Assembly: GCF_001975665.1 (NCBI RefSeq)
Contig: NZ_CP019419.1
Coordinates: forward strand, 1,054,001-1,118,000
DNA from: Polaribacter reichenbachii
Lineage (GTDB): Bacteria; Bacteroidota; Bacteroidia; Flavobacteriales; Flavobacteriaceae
Direction: 5' to 3'
DNA: 64,000 nt
Positions 44,699-53,433 of this stretch are shown here, in pieces. Made by a program: the position numbers and the translations under genes. A model generated the notes under the pieces. It was given only the letters and a program-made list of their open reading frames with translations. It was not told the origin of the DNA and made no database searches. Numbering within the stretch: the first letter of the stretch is position 1; each line of letters begins with the position of its first letter.

Positions 44699-45367
44699 CT
44701 AGCTCTTTAAGTCTTTAATAATATTTAAAGCTTCTCTAGTTTTTTCTTCAATCTTTACTAAATCAAAATTACCATCAGCATCTTTTGCCATTAATTTAGA
44801 TCCCATACCTACACAAGTAACTCCTGCAGCAAACCAAGCTGATAAGTTTTCTTTTGTTGGTGCAACACCACCTGTTGGCATAATAGAGGTCCATTGTTGT
44901 GGGCCTTTAATACCTTTTACAAATTGAGGACCATAAATATCACCAGGGAAAAGTTTTACGATTTCGCATCCTAATTCTTCTGCTCTTGTAATTTCTGTTA
45001 AAGTTCCACAACCAGGAGACCAAAGTACTTTTCTTCTGTTACAAACAATTGCAATATCTTCTCTTAAAACTGGAGTTACAATAAAGTTTGCGCCTAAAGC
45101 CATATATAATGATGCTTGACCTGCGTCTGTTACAGAACCAACACCCATTACCATTCCTGGTAATTCTGCAATTGCATATTTGGTTAATTCTCCAAAAACC
45201 TCGTGAGCGAAATCGCCACGTGCTGTAAATTCTAAAAGTCTTGCTCCACCATCGTAACAAGCTTTTAAAACTTTTTTACTTACTTCTATATCTTTATGAA
45301 AAAACAAAGGAACCATCCCTGTGTCTTTCATAACTTGTGCTACTTCTATTCTTGTAAATTGTGCCAT
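44699..45367 (-). CDS. eda: KDPG/KHG aldolase
   Basis: 222 residues of the class I aldolase family that splits 2-keto-3-deoxy-6-phosphogluconate to pyruvate and glyceraldehyde 3-phosphate. The Schiff-base lysine is Lys138 in EIVKLFPGD and the catalytic glutamate is Glu46 in LLEFTARG; MPTGGVAPT binds phosphate. It is four bases after the kinase gene, so the two form an operon. With the kinase it would finish catabolism of 2-keto-3-deoxy acids from anhydrogalactose or uronates. Note that the galactose series product (KDPGal) would need a relaxed aldolase. Confidence 0.93.
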   Translation of the reverse strand: MAQFTRIEVAQVMKDTGMVPLFFHKDIEVSKKVLKACYDGGARLLEFTARGDFAHEVFGELTKYAIAELPGMVMGVGSVTDAGQASLYMALGANFIVTPVLREDIAIVCNRRKVLWSPGCGTLTEITRAEELGCEIVKLFPGDIYGPQFVKGIKGPQQWTSIMPTGGVAPTKENLSAWFAAGVTCVGMGSKLMAKDADGNFDLVKIEEKTREALNIIKDLKS

Positions 45368-45371
45368 AATC

Positions 45372-46418
45372 TTATCTTGCTACTCTACCAGAAGCATCAC
45401 CTCCCATTAATTTTTCTACTTCTGCAACTGTTGCTAAGTTAGCATCACCTTTAATAGTGTGTTTTAAACAAGATGCAGCAACTGCAAAGTCTAATGCATT
45501 TTGGTCATCTTCTGGGTATTTTAATAATCCGTAGATTAAACCTCCCATAAATGAATCTCCACCACCAACTCTATCTACGATATCTGTAATTTGATATTGA
45601 CGAGTTTGGTATAATGTAGAACCATCATATAAAACACCAGCCCAAGTATTATGAGATGCAGAAATTGAACCTCTTAAAGTTGTAATTACTTTTTTAGCTC
45701 TTGGAAATTTTTTCATCATTTGCTCACAAACTGATAAAAATGCTTCTGCTTTTACGTTATGACCTTCTGTTTGTACAGAGATTCCTTCTGGTTTAATACC
45801 AAAGTGCATTTCTGCATCTTCTTCGTTTCCTAAAACGATATCACAGTAAGAAGTTAATTCTGTCATTATTTTTTCTCTATGAGCATCGTCACAGAATTTC
45901 CAAAGTTTAGCTCTGTAGTTTAAATCTGTAGAAATAGTAATTCCTTTAGCACTTGCCGCTTTTAAAGCTTCTAAAGTTACATCTGCAGCTCCTTGAGAAA
46001 TTGCAGGGATAATACCTGTCCAATGAAACCATTCACATCCTTCAAAAACAGCATCCCAATCAATCATACCAGATTCAATTTCAGCAATTGCAGAATGTGC
46101 TCTATCGTAAACTACTTTAGAACCACGAGATACAGCACCAGTTTCTAAGAAATAAATTCCTAATCTGTCTCCACCATAAACAATTTTATCAACTCCAACT
46201 CCACGTTTTCTCATTTCCATCATTGCACAAGCACCAATATCATTCTTTGGTAAACGTGTTACAAAATCTACATCTACTCCATAATTTGCTAATGAAACTG
46301 CTACGTTAGATTCTCCTCCACCATAAACTGCATCAAAATTATTTGCTTGTGAAAATCTTAAAAATCCTTGAGGAGCTAATCTTAACATGATCTCTCCGAA
46401 TGTTACTACTTTACCCAT
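45372..46418 (-). CDS. kdgK: 2-keto-3-deoxygluconate kinase (PfkB family)
   Basis: 348 residues. PfkB signatures are YGGGESNVAVSLANYG near the start and DRVGGGDSFMGGLIYG near the end, the latter with the catalytic aspartate. Adjacency to the KDPG aldolase fixes the substrate as a 2-keto-3-deoxy sugar acid. The product, the 6-phosphate, goes to the aldolase. It diverges from a LacI regulator and carries an operator-like palindrome at 46453-46464 just upstream of the start. Located about 8 kb beyond the galactan locus and not clearly part of it. Confidence 0.92.
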   Translation of the reverse strand: MGKVVTFGEIMLRLAPQGFLRFSQANNFDAVYGGGESNVAVSLANYGVDVDFVTRLPKNDIGACAMMEMRKRGVGVDKIVYGGDRLGIYFLETGAVSRGSKVVYDRAHSAIAEIESGMIDWDAVFEGCEWFHWTGIIPAISQGAADVTLEALKAASAKGITISTDLNYRAKLWKFCDDAHREKIMTELTSYCDIVLGNEEDAEMHFGIKPEGISVQTEGHNVKAEAFLSVCEQMMKKFPRAKKVITTLRGSISASHNTWAGVLYDGSTLYQTRQYQITDIVDRVGGGDSFMGGLIYGLLKYPEDDQNALDFAVAASCLKHTIKGDANLATVAEVEKLMGGDASGRVAR

Positions 46419-46452
46419 TTCTTAGTATTAATTAATTATTAAATTTAATTGG

Positions 46453-46464
46453 TTAAACGTTTAA
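46453..46464. promoter_or_regulatory. LacI-type operator O1 upstream of kdgK
   Basis: TTAAACGTTTAA is a perfect 12-base palindrome with the central CG step usual for LacI-family operators. It lies 35 bases before the kdgK start, on the side of a region transcribed toward kdgK. Confidence 0.7.
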
Positions 46465-46530
46465 ACAATATTTTAAAAATAAATCAAAACACATATATTG
46501 TTAATAGTTTTGATTGTATTAAATAAACTG

Positions 46531-46538
46531 TATCTTTG
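46531..46538 (+). promoter_or_regulatory. Predicted promoter of the LacI gene
   Basis: TATCTTTG fits the -7 consensus TAnnTTTG. A TTTG at 46509-46512 lies 18 bases upstream as a -33 element. Transcription would start near 46545, inside operator O2. Confidence 0.6.
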
Positions 46539-46557
46539 TTTAAACGATTAAGCAAAG
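46534..46557. promoter_or_regulatory. LacI-type operator O2 at the lacI promoter
   Basis: A 24-base imperfect palindrome from CTTTG to CAAAG, 10 of 12 position pairs complementary, with core TTAAACGATTAA differing by one base from O1. It overlaps the -7 box and the likely start point of the regulator gene, which predicts autoregulation. Confidence 0.65.
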
Positions 46558-46567
46558 ATATAAAATT

Positions 46568-47596
46568 TTGGTAAAAAAAAACAAAACTACAATAAAAGAT
46601 ATTGCAAACGTGTTAAATATCTCTGCTGCTGCTGTTTCTAAAGCCCTACATAATGACTCCAGAATTAGCGAAAAAACTAAAAAAGCAGTAAGACAAGTTG
46701 CCAAAAACTTAAATTATCAGCCTAATCATTTGGCTAGTGCTTTAAGAAGTGGAAAAAGTAATTTAGTTGGTGTTATTGTACCAAAAACAAATAGTAATTT
46801 CTTTTCTGCTACCATACATAATATAGAAGAAGTATTAAATGAAAAAGGTTATAATATTATTATAACTCAATCTAACGAATCTTTTGAGAAAGAATGTAAA
46901 AATATAGACACTTTGCTATACACACAAGTTGATGGTATTATTGCTTCGATGGCTAACGAAACTGTTAATTTAGAATATTACGAAAAAATTAAAGCTGCTG
47001 GCATACCATTAATTACTTTTGATAGAGGTGAAAATGATTTAAATGTAGATTATATAGGTATTGATGATTACGAAAGTAGCCATACAATCGTTAATCATTT
47101 AGTTGCACAAGGTTGTAAAAGAATTGCGCATATTGGTGGTTATAAAAGAACCCGAATATTTAACAACAGAATTAGAGGTTATGTTGATGCTTTAAAAAAA
47201 CACAACCTACCTTTAGATGAAGAGCTTTTATTAGAAAGTAGTTTAACTATAGAAGATGGTAGGGAAAAAATGAAGCAATTGTTAGCCTTAGAAAATAAAC
47301 CTGACGCTGTTTATGTTGCAGGAGATTATGCCGCTTTAGGAGCTTTACAAATTTTAAAAGAAAACGACGTTAAAATACCTGAAGAAATTGCACTTGTTGG
47401 TTTTGGTGATGAGCCTTTTTCTGCAATGGTTACGCCATCAATAACGAGTATAAATCAGCATAGTTATAAAATTGGTAGAATTGCTGCTGAAACTTTTTTA
47501 GAATACATTAAAAAACCTAAAATAGAGCAATCATTAAATAAGATTATTCTTGAATCTGATTTAATAATTAGAGCATCTTCTTTAAAGAAGAAATAG
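46568..47596 (+). CDS. LacI-family transcriptional regulator of the kdgK-eda operon
   Basis: 342 residues. The helix-turn-helix and hinge helix are TIKDIANVLNISAAAVSKALH and NLNYQPNHLASALRSG. The effector domain has LVGVIVPKTNSNFFS, DAVYVAGDYAALGAL and VALVGFGDEPFSAMVTPSI. No ATG is available before the DNA-binding domain; the frame opens at TTG 46568, with an upstream in-frame stop, so a TTG start is the best choice. It faces kdgK-eda across 149 bases with two matching palindromes. The inducer is likely a 2-keto-3-deoxy acid or its phosphate, by inference. Confidence 0.92.
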   Translation: MVKKNKTTIKDIANVLNISAAAVSKALHNDSRISEKTKKAVRQVAKNLNYQPNHLASALRSGKSNLVGVIVPKTNSNFFSATIHNIEEVLNEKGYNIIITQSNESFEKECKNIDTLLYTQVDGIIASMANETVNLEYYEKIKAAGIPLITFDRGENDLNVDYIGIDDYESSHTIVNHLVAQGCKRIAHIGGYKRTRIFNNRIRGYVDALKKHNLPLDEELLLESSLTIEDGREKMKQLLALENKPDAVYVAGDYAALGALQILKENDVKIPEEIALVGFGDEPFSAMVTPSITSINQHSYKIGRIAAETFLEYIKKPKIEQSLNKIILESDLIIRASSLKKK

Positions 47597-48005
47597 TTTT
47601 ATTCGATTTTATTAAATAAATTCTAATTTACTATAAGTTTTATTTCAATTCCAGGCTTCATTTACATTTAATATTTGTCTAGAATCTATACTGTAAATTA
47701 AGAGTTTAGTCAAAAACTTATTTAAAATAATTTTTAAAACACATATAATTAAAGAAATATCTTTTACTTTAATCTATAATCACCCCTAAAAAGATAGATT
47801 ACAATTAAACATAAAATAATAGAAGAAAAAAAGGACTGATATTAAAATATCAGTCCTTTATTAGTTACAATTTATAAATCCCCCAACTTATAATTGTTAT
47901 AATTATACTACAAATATAAAATTGATTCCTAATTAGGTATGTAAATTGTAGTTTAAATACAGATAAGTGTCGATGAATGGTGTAAAGGTTGCGTTAAGTT
48001 GAATT
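47597..48005. other. 409-base gene-free region
   Basis: AT-rich sequence between the convergent LacI and LytTR genes. It contains a strong hairpin at 47830-47859, listed separately. I see no other RNA, repeat or reading frame that I can support. Confidence 0.5.
47830..47859 (-). terminator. Intrinsic terminator downstream of the LytTR response regulator
   Basis: Thirteen-base perfect arms 47830-47842 and 47847-47859 with a four-base loop. Seven U follow on the minus strand; on the plus strand the tail is weak. It lies 147 bases beyond the stop of the response regulator, leaving a long 3' untranslated stretch. Confidence 0.75.
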
Positions 48006-48704
48006 TTATAATAAATTTAACTTTTTCATTAGCTCACTTTTGTTAGATCTACTTACAGGAATAACATCTTTCTTTATTAAAACCGTATTATCCTCTATAT
48101 CTATAATTTCAGAAATGTTTATTATAAATGATCTATGTACTTTAAAAAAAGAATCTGTAGGTAATTTATCTTCAATTTTCTTTAAAGTAGAATGTACTAT
48201 ATAGTTTTTTTGTTCCGTTTTTATATTGATGTAATCTCCCTTTGCCTCAATTAAATAAATACTTGGTATACTAACTTTAACCAATCTTCTATCTACATTT
48301 ACATAAATAAAATCTGATTTTGCTTTCTCTTTTGTCTTTGGTTCTCCTACAATGGTAAAAGATTCTAGCTTTTCTAAAGATTTTTCAAAACGCTCTTTTG
48401 TAATTGGTTTTACCAAATAATCTACAACACTTTTATACTCAAAAGCTTCTAGCGCTAAATTTTTATCGCTAGTAGTTAGAATTATTTTTGGAGGGTTTTT
48501 AAGTGTTTGTATAAAATCGAAACCCGAAAAAGTTGGCATATGAATATCTAAATATACTAAATCTACACTTGCAGTATTTAAATATTTTATAGCATCTATT
48601 GCAGATGAAAACTCATCAACAACATTAATTTTTTCTGTTTTTAAGCAAAGTTGTTTTGTTATTAACCTTGCAGTAGCATCATCATCTATTATTATACAAT
48701 TCAT
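48006..48704 (-). CDS. LytTR-type response regulator
   Basis: 232 residues. A receiver domain (1-120) has Asp9, Asp10 nearby acidic residues and phospho-acceptor Asp53 in YLDIHMP. A LytTR DNA-binding domain fills about 130-230 (YLIEAKGDYINIKT, FFKVHRSFIINISEI). Such regulators are normally paired with a LytS-like membrane kinase, but none is next to it. Instead an Hpt protein gene and a single-domain response regulator gene lie just upstream, on the same strand, 20 and 384 bases away. Confidence 0.93.
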   Translation of the reverse strand: MNCIIIDDDATARLITKQLCLKTEKINVVDEFSSAIDAIKYLNTASVDLVYLDIHMPTFSGFDFIQTLKNPPKIILTTSDKNLALEAFEYKSVVDYLVKPITKERFEKSLEKLESFTIVGEPKTKEKAKSDFIYVNVDRRLVKVSIPSIYLIEAKGDYINIKTEQKNYIVHSTLKKIEDKLPTDSFFKVHRSFIINISEIIDIEDNTVLIKKDVIPVSRSNKSELMKKLNLL

Positions 48705-48724
48705 AATATAATGTCGGGAAACTT

Positions 48725-49039
48725 TTATTCGTATAAATATACGTGAATTTTGTCTAAAACTTCAAGAAAATCCTTGTGCAATTCTGTATTAGCTTTTTTT
48801 AAAGCCAATTCATAATCTGCTGCTGTTTGTAAGCCATTGTTTAAAGCTAATAAACTTATTTTATGCTTTATTTTATGAACATTGTTAGAAGCTTCTATAT
48901 AGTTTTTAGAATTAAAATTTTGTTTAAATAAATCAACTTCTTCAGGAAATTCAGTTTTTATAATCTCTAAAATACTATTTTGAAACTCTATATCGTTTCC
49001 AGATATTTCTTTAATTACTGATAAATTAGGTAGTTCCAT
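48725..49039 (-). CDS. Histidine phosphotransfer (Hpt) domain protein
   Basis: 104 residues, all helical. The phospho-accepting histidine is His55 in NNVHKIKHKISLL, close to the Hpt pattern HxLKGxS. The protein has no other domain. It probably relays phosphate between a hybrid kinase encoded elsewhere and one of the two adjacent response regulators. It is 20 bases upstream of the LytTR regulator gene and 49 bases downstream of the single-domain receiver gene. Confidence 0.85.
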   Translation of the reverse strand: MELPNLSVIKEISGNDIEFQNSILEIIKTEFPEEVDLFKQNFNSKNYIEASNNVHKIKHKISLLALNNGLQTAADYELALKKANTELHKDFLEVLDKIHVYLYE

Positions 49040-49088
49040 AAATATTCTTTTAAAGTTGAAGTATCAACTTATACAAAAATACGAATAT

Positions 49089-49499
49089 TTATGAATTAGA
49101 TAAGCTTGCTCTATTCCAATATTGCAACAATGAGGTTACTTTGTTTATGTAATCTGCATATTTTAAGGGTTTAGAAAAATAACCAGATATGCCCATTCCA
49201 TAGCCTTTTTCTAAATCTATTTTACTTTCTGAGGTAGACATTATTACAACCGGTATTGGTTTAAGTCTAGAATCGCTTTTTAAAGCTTTTAAAAACTCAA
49301 ATCCATCCATTTTTGGCATATTAATATCAGTTATAATTAAATCGAAAGAATTATTCTTATCACTTAATAAAGTAAAAGCTTCTTCACCATTAAATGCCTC
49401 TAAAACAGCACAATTAGAATTTACTTTTTGACACACTTTTTTAAACTTTAATCTTTCTATTTTATCATCATCTACTAAAAGTATTGTGAGGGATTTCAT
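49089..49499 (-). CDS. Single-domain response regulator (CheY-like)
   Basis: 136 residues consisting of one receiver domain. The acidic pocket is LLVDDDK (Asp10-Asp12), the phospho-acceptor is Asp58 in LIITDINMPKMDG, and the conserved Thr/Ser and Lys fall in IMSTSESK. No output domain. Together with the adjacent Hpt protein and LytTR regulator it forms a possible phosphorelay cluster. The kinase partner is not in this window. Confidence 0.92.
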   Translation of the reverse strand: MKSLTILLVDDDKIERLKFKKVCQKVNSNCAVLEAFNGEEAFTLLSDKNNSFDLIITDINMPKMDGFEFLKALKSDSRLKPIPVVIMSTSESKIDLEKGYGMGISGYFSKPLKYADYINKVTSLLQYWNRASLSNS

Positions 49500-49620
49500 T
49501 TAAAGAAATTTTTGTGATAAACAAAGATGCCACAATAAATTACATTATAATTTATTATTTGACAAGTCGTTTGCAGACTTCCTTAAATGGTAAATTTTAA
49601 TAGTTAAGTTGTTTTACTAC

Positions 49621-50070
49621 TTAAATACTTATCTGTCTTTCAATCTGTTGATCTAAAGAAATAAAAGTTTCGGTTCTAGAAACACCTTTAATATTCTGAA
49701 TGGTTTTATTTAAAAGAATCATTAAATCCTCATTATTTTTACATAATATTTTAATAAAAATAGCATAATTACCTGTTGTGTAATGGCTTTCTACTACTTC
49801 TGGTATTTCTTTTAATCTTTTAACAGCAGATGAATATAAACTAGCAGAATCTAAAAAAATACCTACAAAAGCTGTTGTAGTGTATCCTAAAGATTTCGGA
49901 TTTATGATCATTCTATAACCATCAATCAATTTAGATTTTTCTAACTTTCTTAAACGTTGATGAATTGCTGCCCCAGAAATACCAACTTCTCTTGCAATGC
50001 TTAAAACAGGAGTTCTTGCATCTTTTACCAATCTTTTAATGATGATTTTATCAATTCCGTCAATTTTCAT
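49621..50070 (-). CDS. Lrp/AsnC-family transcriptional regulator
   Basis: 149 residues. N-terminal helix-turn-helix (IDKIIIKRLVKDARTPVLSIAREVGISGAAIHQRLRKLEK, in part) and a C-terminal RAM domain (TTAFVGIFL, EVVESHYTTGNYAIFIKI) that binds small ligands and forms octamers. The effector is usually an amino acid. It is separated from accC by a strong terminator, so it has its own transcript. A 121-base gap upstream lacks an obvious operator. Confidence 0.93.
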   Translation of the reverse strand: MKIDGIDKIIIKRLVKDARTPVLSIAREVGISGAAIHQRLRKLEKSKLIDGYRMIINPKSLGYTTTAFVGIFLDSASLYSSAVKRLKEIPEVVESHYTTGNYAIFIKILCKNNEDLMILLNKTIQNIKGVSRTETFISLDQQIERQISI

Positions 50071-50101
50071 ATTTTTCCTATTTTTAGCATAAATATAAAA
50101 A

Positions 50102-50133
50102 AAATAGAGAATACAAAGCTGTATTCTCTATTT
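50102..50133 (-). terminator. accC: Intrinsic terminator of fabH-accB-accC
   Basis: Perfect 14-base arms 50102-50115 and 50120-50133 with loop AAGC. Eight U follow on the minus strand. It lies 28 bases after the accC stop. Confidence 0.88.
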
Positions 50134-50160
50134 AATATCAAATTAAAACGGTTTTAAGCC

Positions 50161-51501
50161 TTAGACTTTCATTTCAAAATCTTCCATAAACTTAGTAGTA
50201 TAGTTACCAGCAACATAATCTGGGTGCTCCATTAACTGTCTATGAAAAGGTATTGTTGTTTTTACACCTTCTATTACAAATTCATCTAATGCTCTTTTCA
50301 TTTTATTAATTGCTTCTTCTCTAGTTTGAGCAGTTACAATTAATTTAGCAATCATAGAATCGTAATTTGGCGGTATCATATAACCTGCATATACGTGTGT
50401 ATCCATTCTAACTCCATGGCCACCAGGTGTATGTAAAGTTGTTATTTTACCAGGTGCTGGTCTAAAATTATTATAAGGATCTTCTGCATTAATTCTACAC
50501 TCGATAGAATGTAACTGCGGATAATAGTTTTTACCAGAAATTGGCACTCCTGCAGCTACTAAAATCTGCTCGCGAATTAAATCGTAGTTTACAACCTCTT
50601 CTGTAATTGGATGTTCTACTTGAATTCTGGTATTCATTTCCATAAAATAGAAATTTCTATGTTTATCTACCAAAAATTCTACAGTTCCTGCACCTTCATA
50701 TCCAATAAACTCTGCAGCTTTAACAGCAGCATTACCCATATTTTCTCTTAATTCATCTGTCATAAAAGGAGAAGGAGTTTCTTCTGTTAACTTTTGATGA
50801 CGTCTTTGTACAGAACAATCTCTTTCTGATAAATGACATGCTTTACCATAAGAATCTCCAACAATTTGAATTTCGATATGTCTTGGCTCTTCAATAAGCT
50901 TTTCCATATACATATCGTCATTACCAAAGGCAGCTTTAGATTCTTGTCTTGCAGAATCCCAAGCTTCTTTTAAATCTTCTGATTTCCAAACTGCACGCAT
51001 TCCTTTACCACCACCACCTGCAGAAGCTTTTAGCATTACTGGGTAACCTGTTTCAACTGCTAGTTTTTCGCATTCTTCAAAATCTTGAATTACACCTTCT
51101 GAACCAGGAACACAAGGCACACCTGCTGCAATCATTGTAGATTTAGCATTAGCTTTGTCTCCCATTTGATCTATCATTTTACCAGTAGCACCAATAAATT
51201 TAATATTATGCTCTTCGCATAAATTAGAAAACTTGGCATTTTCTGATAAAAAACCATAACCAGGATGAATAGCATCTGCATTAGTAATTTCTGCAGCAGC
51301 TATAATATTTGGCATTTTTAAATAAGACTCGCTACTTGGAGCTGGGCCAATACAAACTGCTTCATCTGCAAAACGAACGTGTAAACTTTCTTCATCTGCT
51401 TTAGAGTATACTGCAACAGTTTTTATACCCATTTCTTTACATGTTCTAATAACACGTAAAGCAATTTCGCCTCTATTGGCTATCAATATTTTTTTAAACA
51501 T
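50161..51501 (-). CDS. accC: Acetyl-CoA carboxylase, biotin carboxylase subunit
   Basis: 446 residues, the usual length. It carries the ATP-grasp glycine loop [10 protein letters not shown], the N-terminal [19 protein letters not shown], and the catalytic region HIEIQIVGD and [14 protein letters not shown]. With AccB it carboxylates biotin at the expense of ATP and bicarbonate in the first step of fatty acid synthesis. It is last in the fabH-accB-accC unit, 82 bases after accB, and is followed by a strong terminator. Confidence 0.97.
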   Translation of the reverse strand: MFKKILIANRGEIALRVIRTCKEMGIKTVAVYSKADEESLHVRFADEAVCIGPAPSSESYLKMPNIIAAAEITNADAIHPGYGFLSENAKFSNLCEEHNIKFIGATGKMIDQMGDKANAKSTMIAAGVPCVPGSEGVIQDFEECEKLAVETGYPVMLKASAGGGGKGMRAVWKSEDLKEAWDSARQESKAAFGNDDMYMEKLIEEPRHIEIQIVGDSYGKACHLSERDCSVQRRHQKLTEETPSPFMTDELRENMGNAAVKAAEFIGYEGAGTVEFLVDKHRNFYFMEMNTRIQVEHPITEEVVNYDLIREQILVAAGVPISGKNYYPQLHSIECRINAEDPYNNFRPAPGKITTLHTPGGHGVRMDTHVYAGYMIPPNYDSMIAKLIVTAQTREEAINKMKRALDEFVIEGVKTTIPFHRQLMEHPDYVAGNYTTKFMEDFEMKV

Positions 51502-51517
51502 AGTATAAGAGTTTTAG

Positions 51518-51539
51518 GTTATGAGTTTTGAGTTATGAG
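51518..51539. repeat. Short direct repeat GTTATGAG between accB and accC
   Basis: GTTATGAG occurs at 51518-51525 and 51532-51539 with TTTTGAG-type sequence between, making a degenerate 14-base tandem. I regard it as low-complexity intergenic sequence; no function is seen. Confidence 0.4.
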
Positions 51540-51583
51540 TTAGAAAATCTACTATCTAAACCCCAAAATATAAACTCTTTCTA

Positions 51584-52057
51584 TTATGATGGATCTACTA
51601 AAAATAAAGGTTGATCAAATTCTACTGGAGAAGAATCATCTACTAAAACTTTAACAATTTTACCTGATACTTCAGATTCAATTTCGTTGAATAATTTCAT
51701 TGCTTCAATTACACAAACTGTATCACCTGAATTAATAGTTGTACCAACCTCTACAAAATTTGGTTTGTCTGGAGCAGGCTTTCTGTAAAAAGTACCAATT
51801 ATTGGCGATTTTACAGTAATAAATTTAGAATCGTCATTAGCAGCTGCTGGTGCAGGTGTAACTGGATCTATTATTTGAGTTGTTATAGGAGCTGGAGCAG
51901 CTGGTTGCGCTATTGGAGCAGCTTGTACAATTGTAGTTTCTGTTTTTTCTGAACCAGTTCTAATTGTAATTTTTATATCTTCCATTTCTAACTTTACCTC
52001 GCTAGCGCCAGATTTTGCTACAAATTTTATAAGATTTTGAATTTCTTTAATATCCAT
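51584..52057 (-). CDS. accB: Biotin carboxyl carrier protein of acetyl-CoA carboxylase
   Basis: 157 residues. An N-terminal helical region, an Ala/Pro-rich flexible linker (about 46-73) and a biotinyl domain (78-157) with the biotin lysine Lys121 in VIEAMKLFNE. FYRKPAPDKPNFVEVG is the thumb region. It carries biotin between AccC and the carboxyltransferase. Located 26 bases after fabH. Confidence 0.97.
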   Translation of the reverse strand: MDIKEIQNLIKFVAKSGASEVKLEMEDIKITIRTGSEKTETTIVQAAPIAQPAAPAPITTQIIDPVTPAPAAANDDSKFITVKSPIIGTFYRKPAPDKPNFVEVGTTINSGDTVCVIEAMKLFNEIESEVSGKIVKVLVDDSSPVEFDQPLFLVDPS

Positions 52058-52083
52058 TTTTCTTATTGTTTAGTTAATTAGTT

Positions 52084-53079
52084 TTAAGAATTATACGCCC
52101 ATTTTAGATAAATAGCTCCCCAAGTGAAACCACCTCCAAATGCTGCAAAAATTAAATTATCGCCTTTTTTTAATTGACTTTCGTAATCTGCTAATAAAAG
52201 AGGTAAAGTACCTGATGTTGTATTACCATACTTTTGTATGTTCATCATTACTTTTTCTGGACCAACACCAACCCTATTGGCTGTTGCCTCAATAATTCTT
52301 TTATTTGCTTGATGTGGTACTAACCACTGAATATCTTTTTCTGAAAGATTGTTTCTAGTTAGCATTTTTTCTGAAACTTCTGCCATATTAGAAACTGCAT
52401 ACTTAAATACAGTTTTACCTTCTTGATAAACAAAATGTTTGTTTGCCTTAACTGTATCTATAGTTGTTGGCATTAAAGAACCTCCTGCTTCTATTCTTAA
52501 GAAATCTCTTCCTACACCATCACTTCTTAAGTACTCATCTTGTAATCCTAAACCTTCTTCATTAGGCTCAAATAAAGCTGCACCTGCACCATCACCAAAG
52601 ATAATACAAGTTGCTCGGTCTTTATAATCGATAATTGATGACATTTTATCTGCACCAATTAAAAGTACTTTTTTGTATCTACCAGATTCTATATAACTAG
52701 CAGCTGTAGACATACCGTATAAAAAACTAGAACAAGCTGCCTGCAAATCGTATGCAAAAGCATTTACAGCTCCAATTTCTGAAGCTACATAAGCTGCTGT
52801 AGATGCTACTGGTAAATCTGGAGTTGCTGTACCCACAATTACCATGTCTATTTCTGCTGGGTTTATGTTTCCTTTTGCAATTAAATCTTCTGCAGATTTT
52901 ATTGCTAAATAAGAAGTACCTAAACCTTCGCCTTTAAGAATCCTTCTTTCTTTTATTCCTGTTCTTGTAGTTATCCACTCATCATTGGTATCTACATAAG
53001 TTTCTAACTCTTTATTTGTTAGAATGTAATCTGGAACATATTTTCCTACTGCTGTAATTGCTGCAGAGATTTTTGTCAT
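52084..53079 (-). CDS. fabH: Beta-ketoacyl-ACP synthase III
   Basis: 331 residues. The Cys-His-Asn triad is Cys116 in LQAACSSFL, His256 in VPHQANKR and Asn286 in YGNTTSG. It condenses acetyl-CoA with malonyl-ACP to start fatty acid chains. In many bacteria plsX lies between rpmF and fabH; here plsX is absent and a terminator stands between rpmF and fabH. It is the first gene of the fabH-accB-accC group. Confidence 0.96.
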   Translation of the reverse strand: MTKISAAITAVGKYVPDYILTNKELETYVDTNDEWITTRTGIKERRILKGEGLGTSYLAIKSAEDLIAKGNINPAEIDMVIVGTATPDLPVASTAAYVASEIGAVNAFAYDLQAACSSFLYGMSTAASYIESGRYKKVLLIGADKMSSIIDYKDRATCIIFGDGAGAALFEPNEEGLGLQDEYLRSDGVGRDFLRIEAGGSLMPTTIDTVKANKHFVYQEGKTVFKYAVSNMAEVSEKMLTRNNLSEKDIQWLVPHQANKRIIEATANRVGVGPEKVMMNIQKYGNTTSGTLPLLLADYESQLKKGDNLIFAAFGGGFTWGAIYLKWAYNS

Positions 53080-53189
53080 AATTAAAGTTTAAATTCTAAA
53101 GTTTTAGAATGGTCAAAAGTAATGAAAATTATTTCACTTTTTTAAGCGGACAACATCAAAAAGTATTCGTTTTAACTAAAAAACGAAAA

Positions 53190-53214
53190 AAAACTCTCAA
53201 AATTTGAGAGTTTT
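53190..53214 (-). terminator. rpmF: Intrinsic terminator of DUF177-rpmF
   Basis: Arms at 53190-53198 and 53206-53214 pair perfectly across an AAAATTT loop. On the minus strand a run of U follows. It lies between the rpmF stop and the fabH start. Confidence 0.75.
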
Positions 53215-53237
53215 CGTAAAATTTAAAAAGCAAGTTA

Positions 53238-53432
53238 CTAAGCTTCTGCTGCTGCAGATTCTAAAACAACTTGACCTCTATAATATAATTTACCTTCATG
53301 CCAGTGAGCTCTGTGATATAAGTGTGCTTCACCAGTTGTTGGGTCTGTAGCAATTTGCTGAGCAGATGCTTTATAATGTGTTCTCCTTTTATCTCTTCTA
53401 GTTTTAGATATTTTTCTTTTAGGATGTGCCAT
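53238..53432 (-). CDS. rpmF: 50S ribosomal protein L32
   Basis: 64 residues, starting [20 protein letters not shown], the standard L32 opening. The zinc cysteines found in some L32 proteins are absent, as in other Bacteroidota of the zinc-free type. It starts one base after the DUF177 stop, the usual yceD-rpmF arrangement. Structural component of the large ribosomal subunit. Confidence 0.97.
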   Translation of the reverse strand: MAHPKRKISKTRRDKRRTHYKASAQQIATDPTTGEAHLYHRAHWHEGKLYYRGQVVLESAAAEA

Positions 53433-53433
53433 T

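Noticed and set aside
45039..45260. 73-codon open frame on the same strand within eda, other reading frame
   Set aside because: Arg/Cys/Trp-rich shadow frame; the aldolase frame has all catalytic residues.
44699..46418. kdgK-eda as part of an alginate locus in this window
   Set aside because: No alginate lyase (PL6, PL7, PL17) or matching transporter is present nearby.
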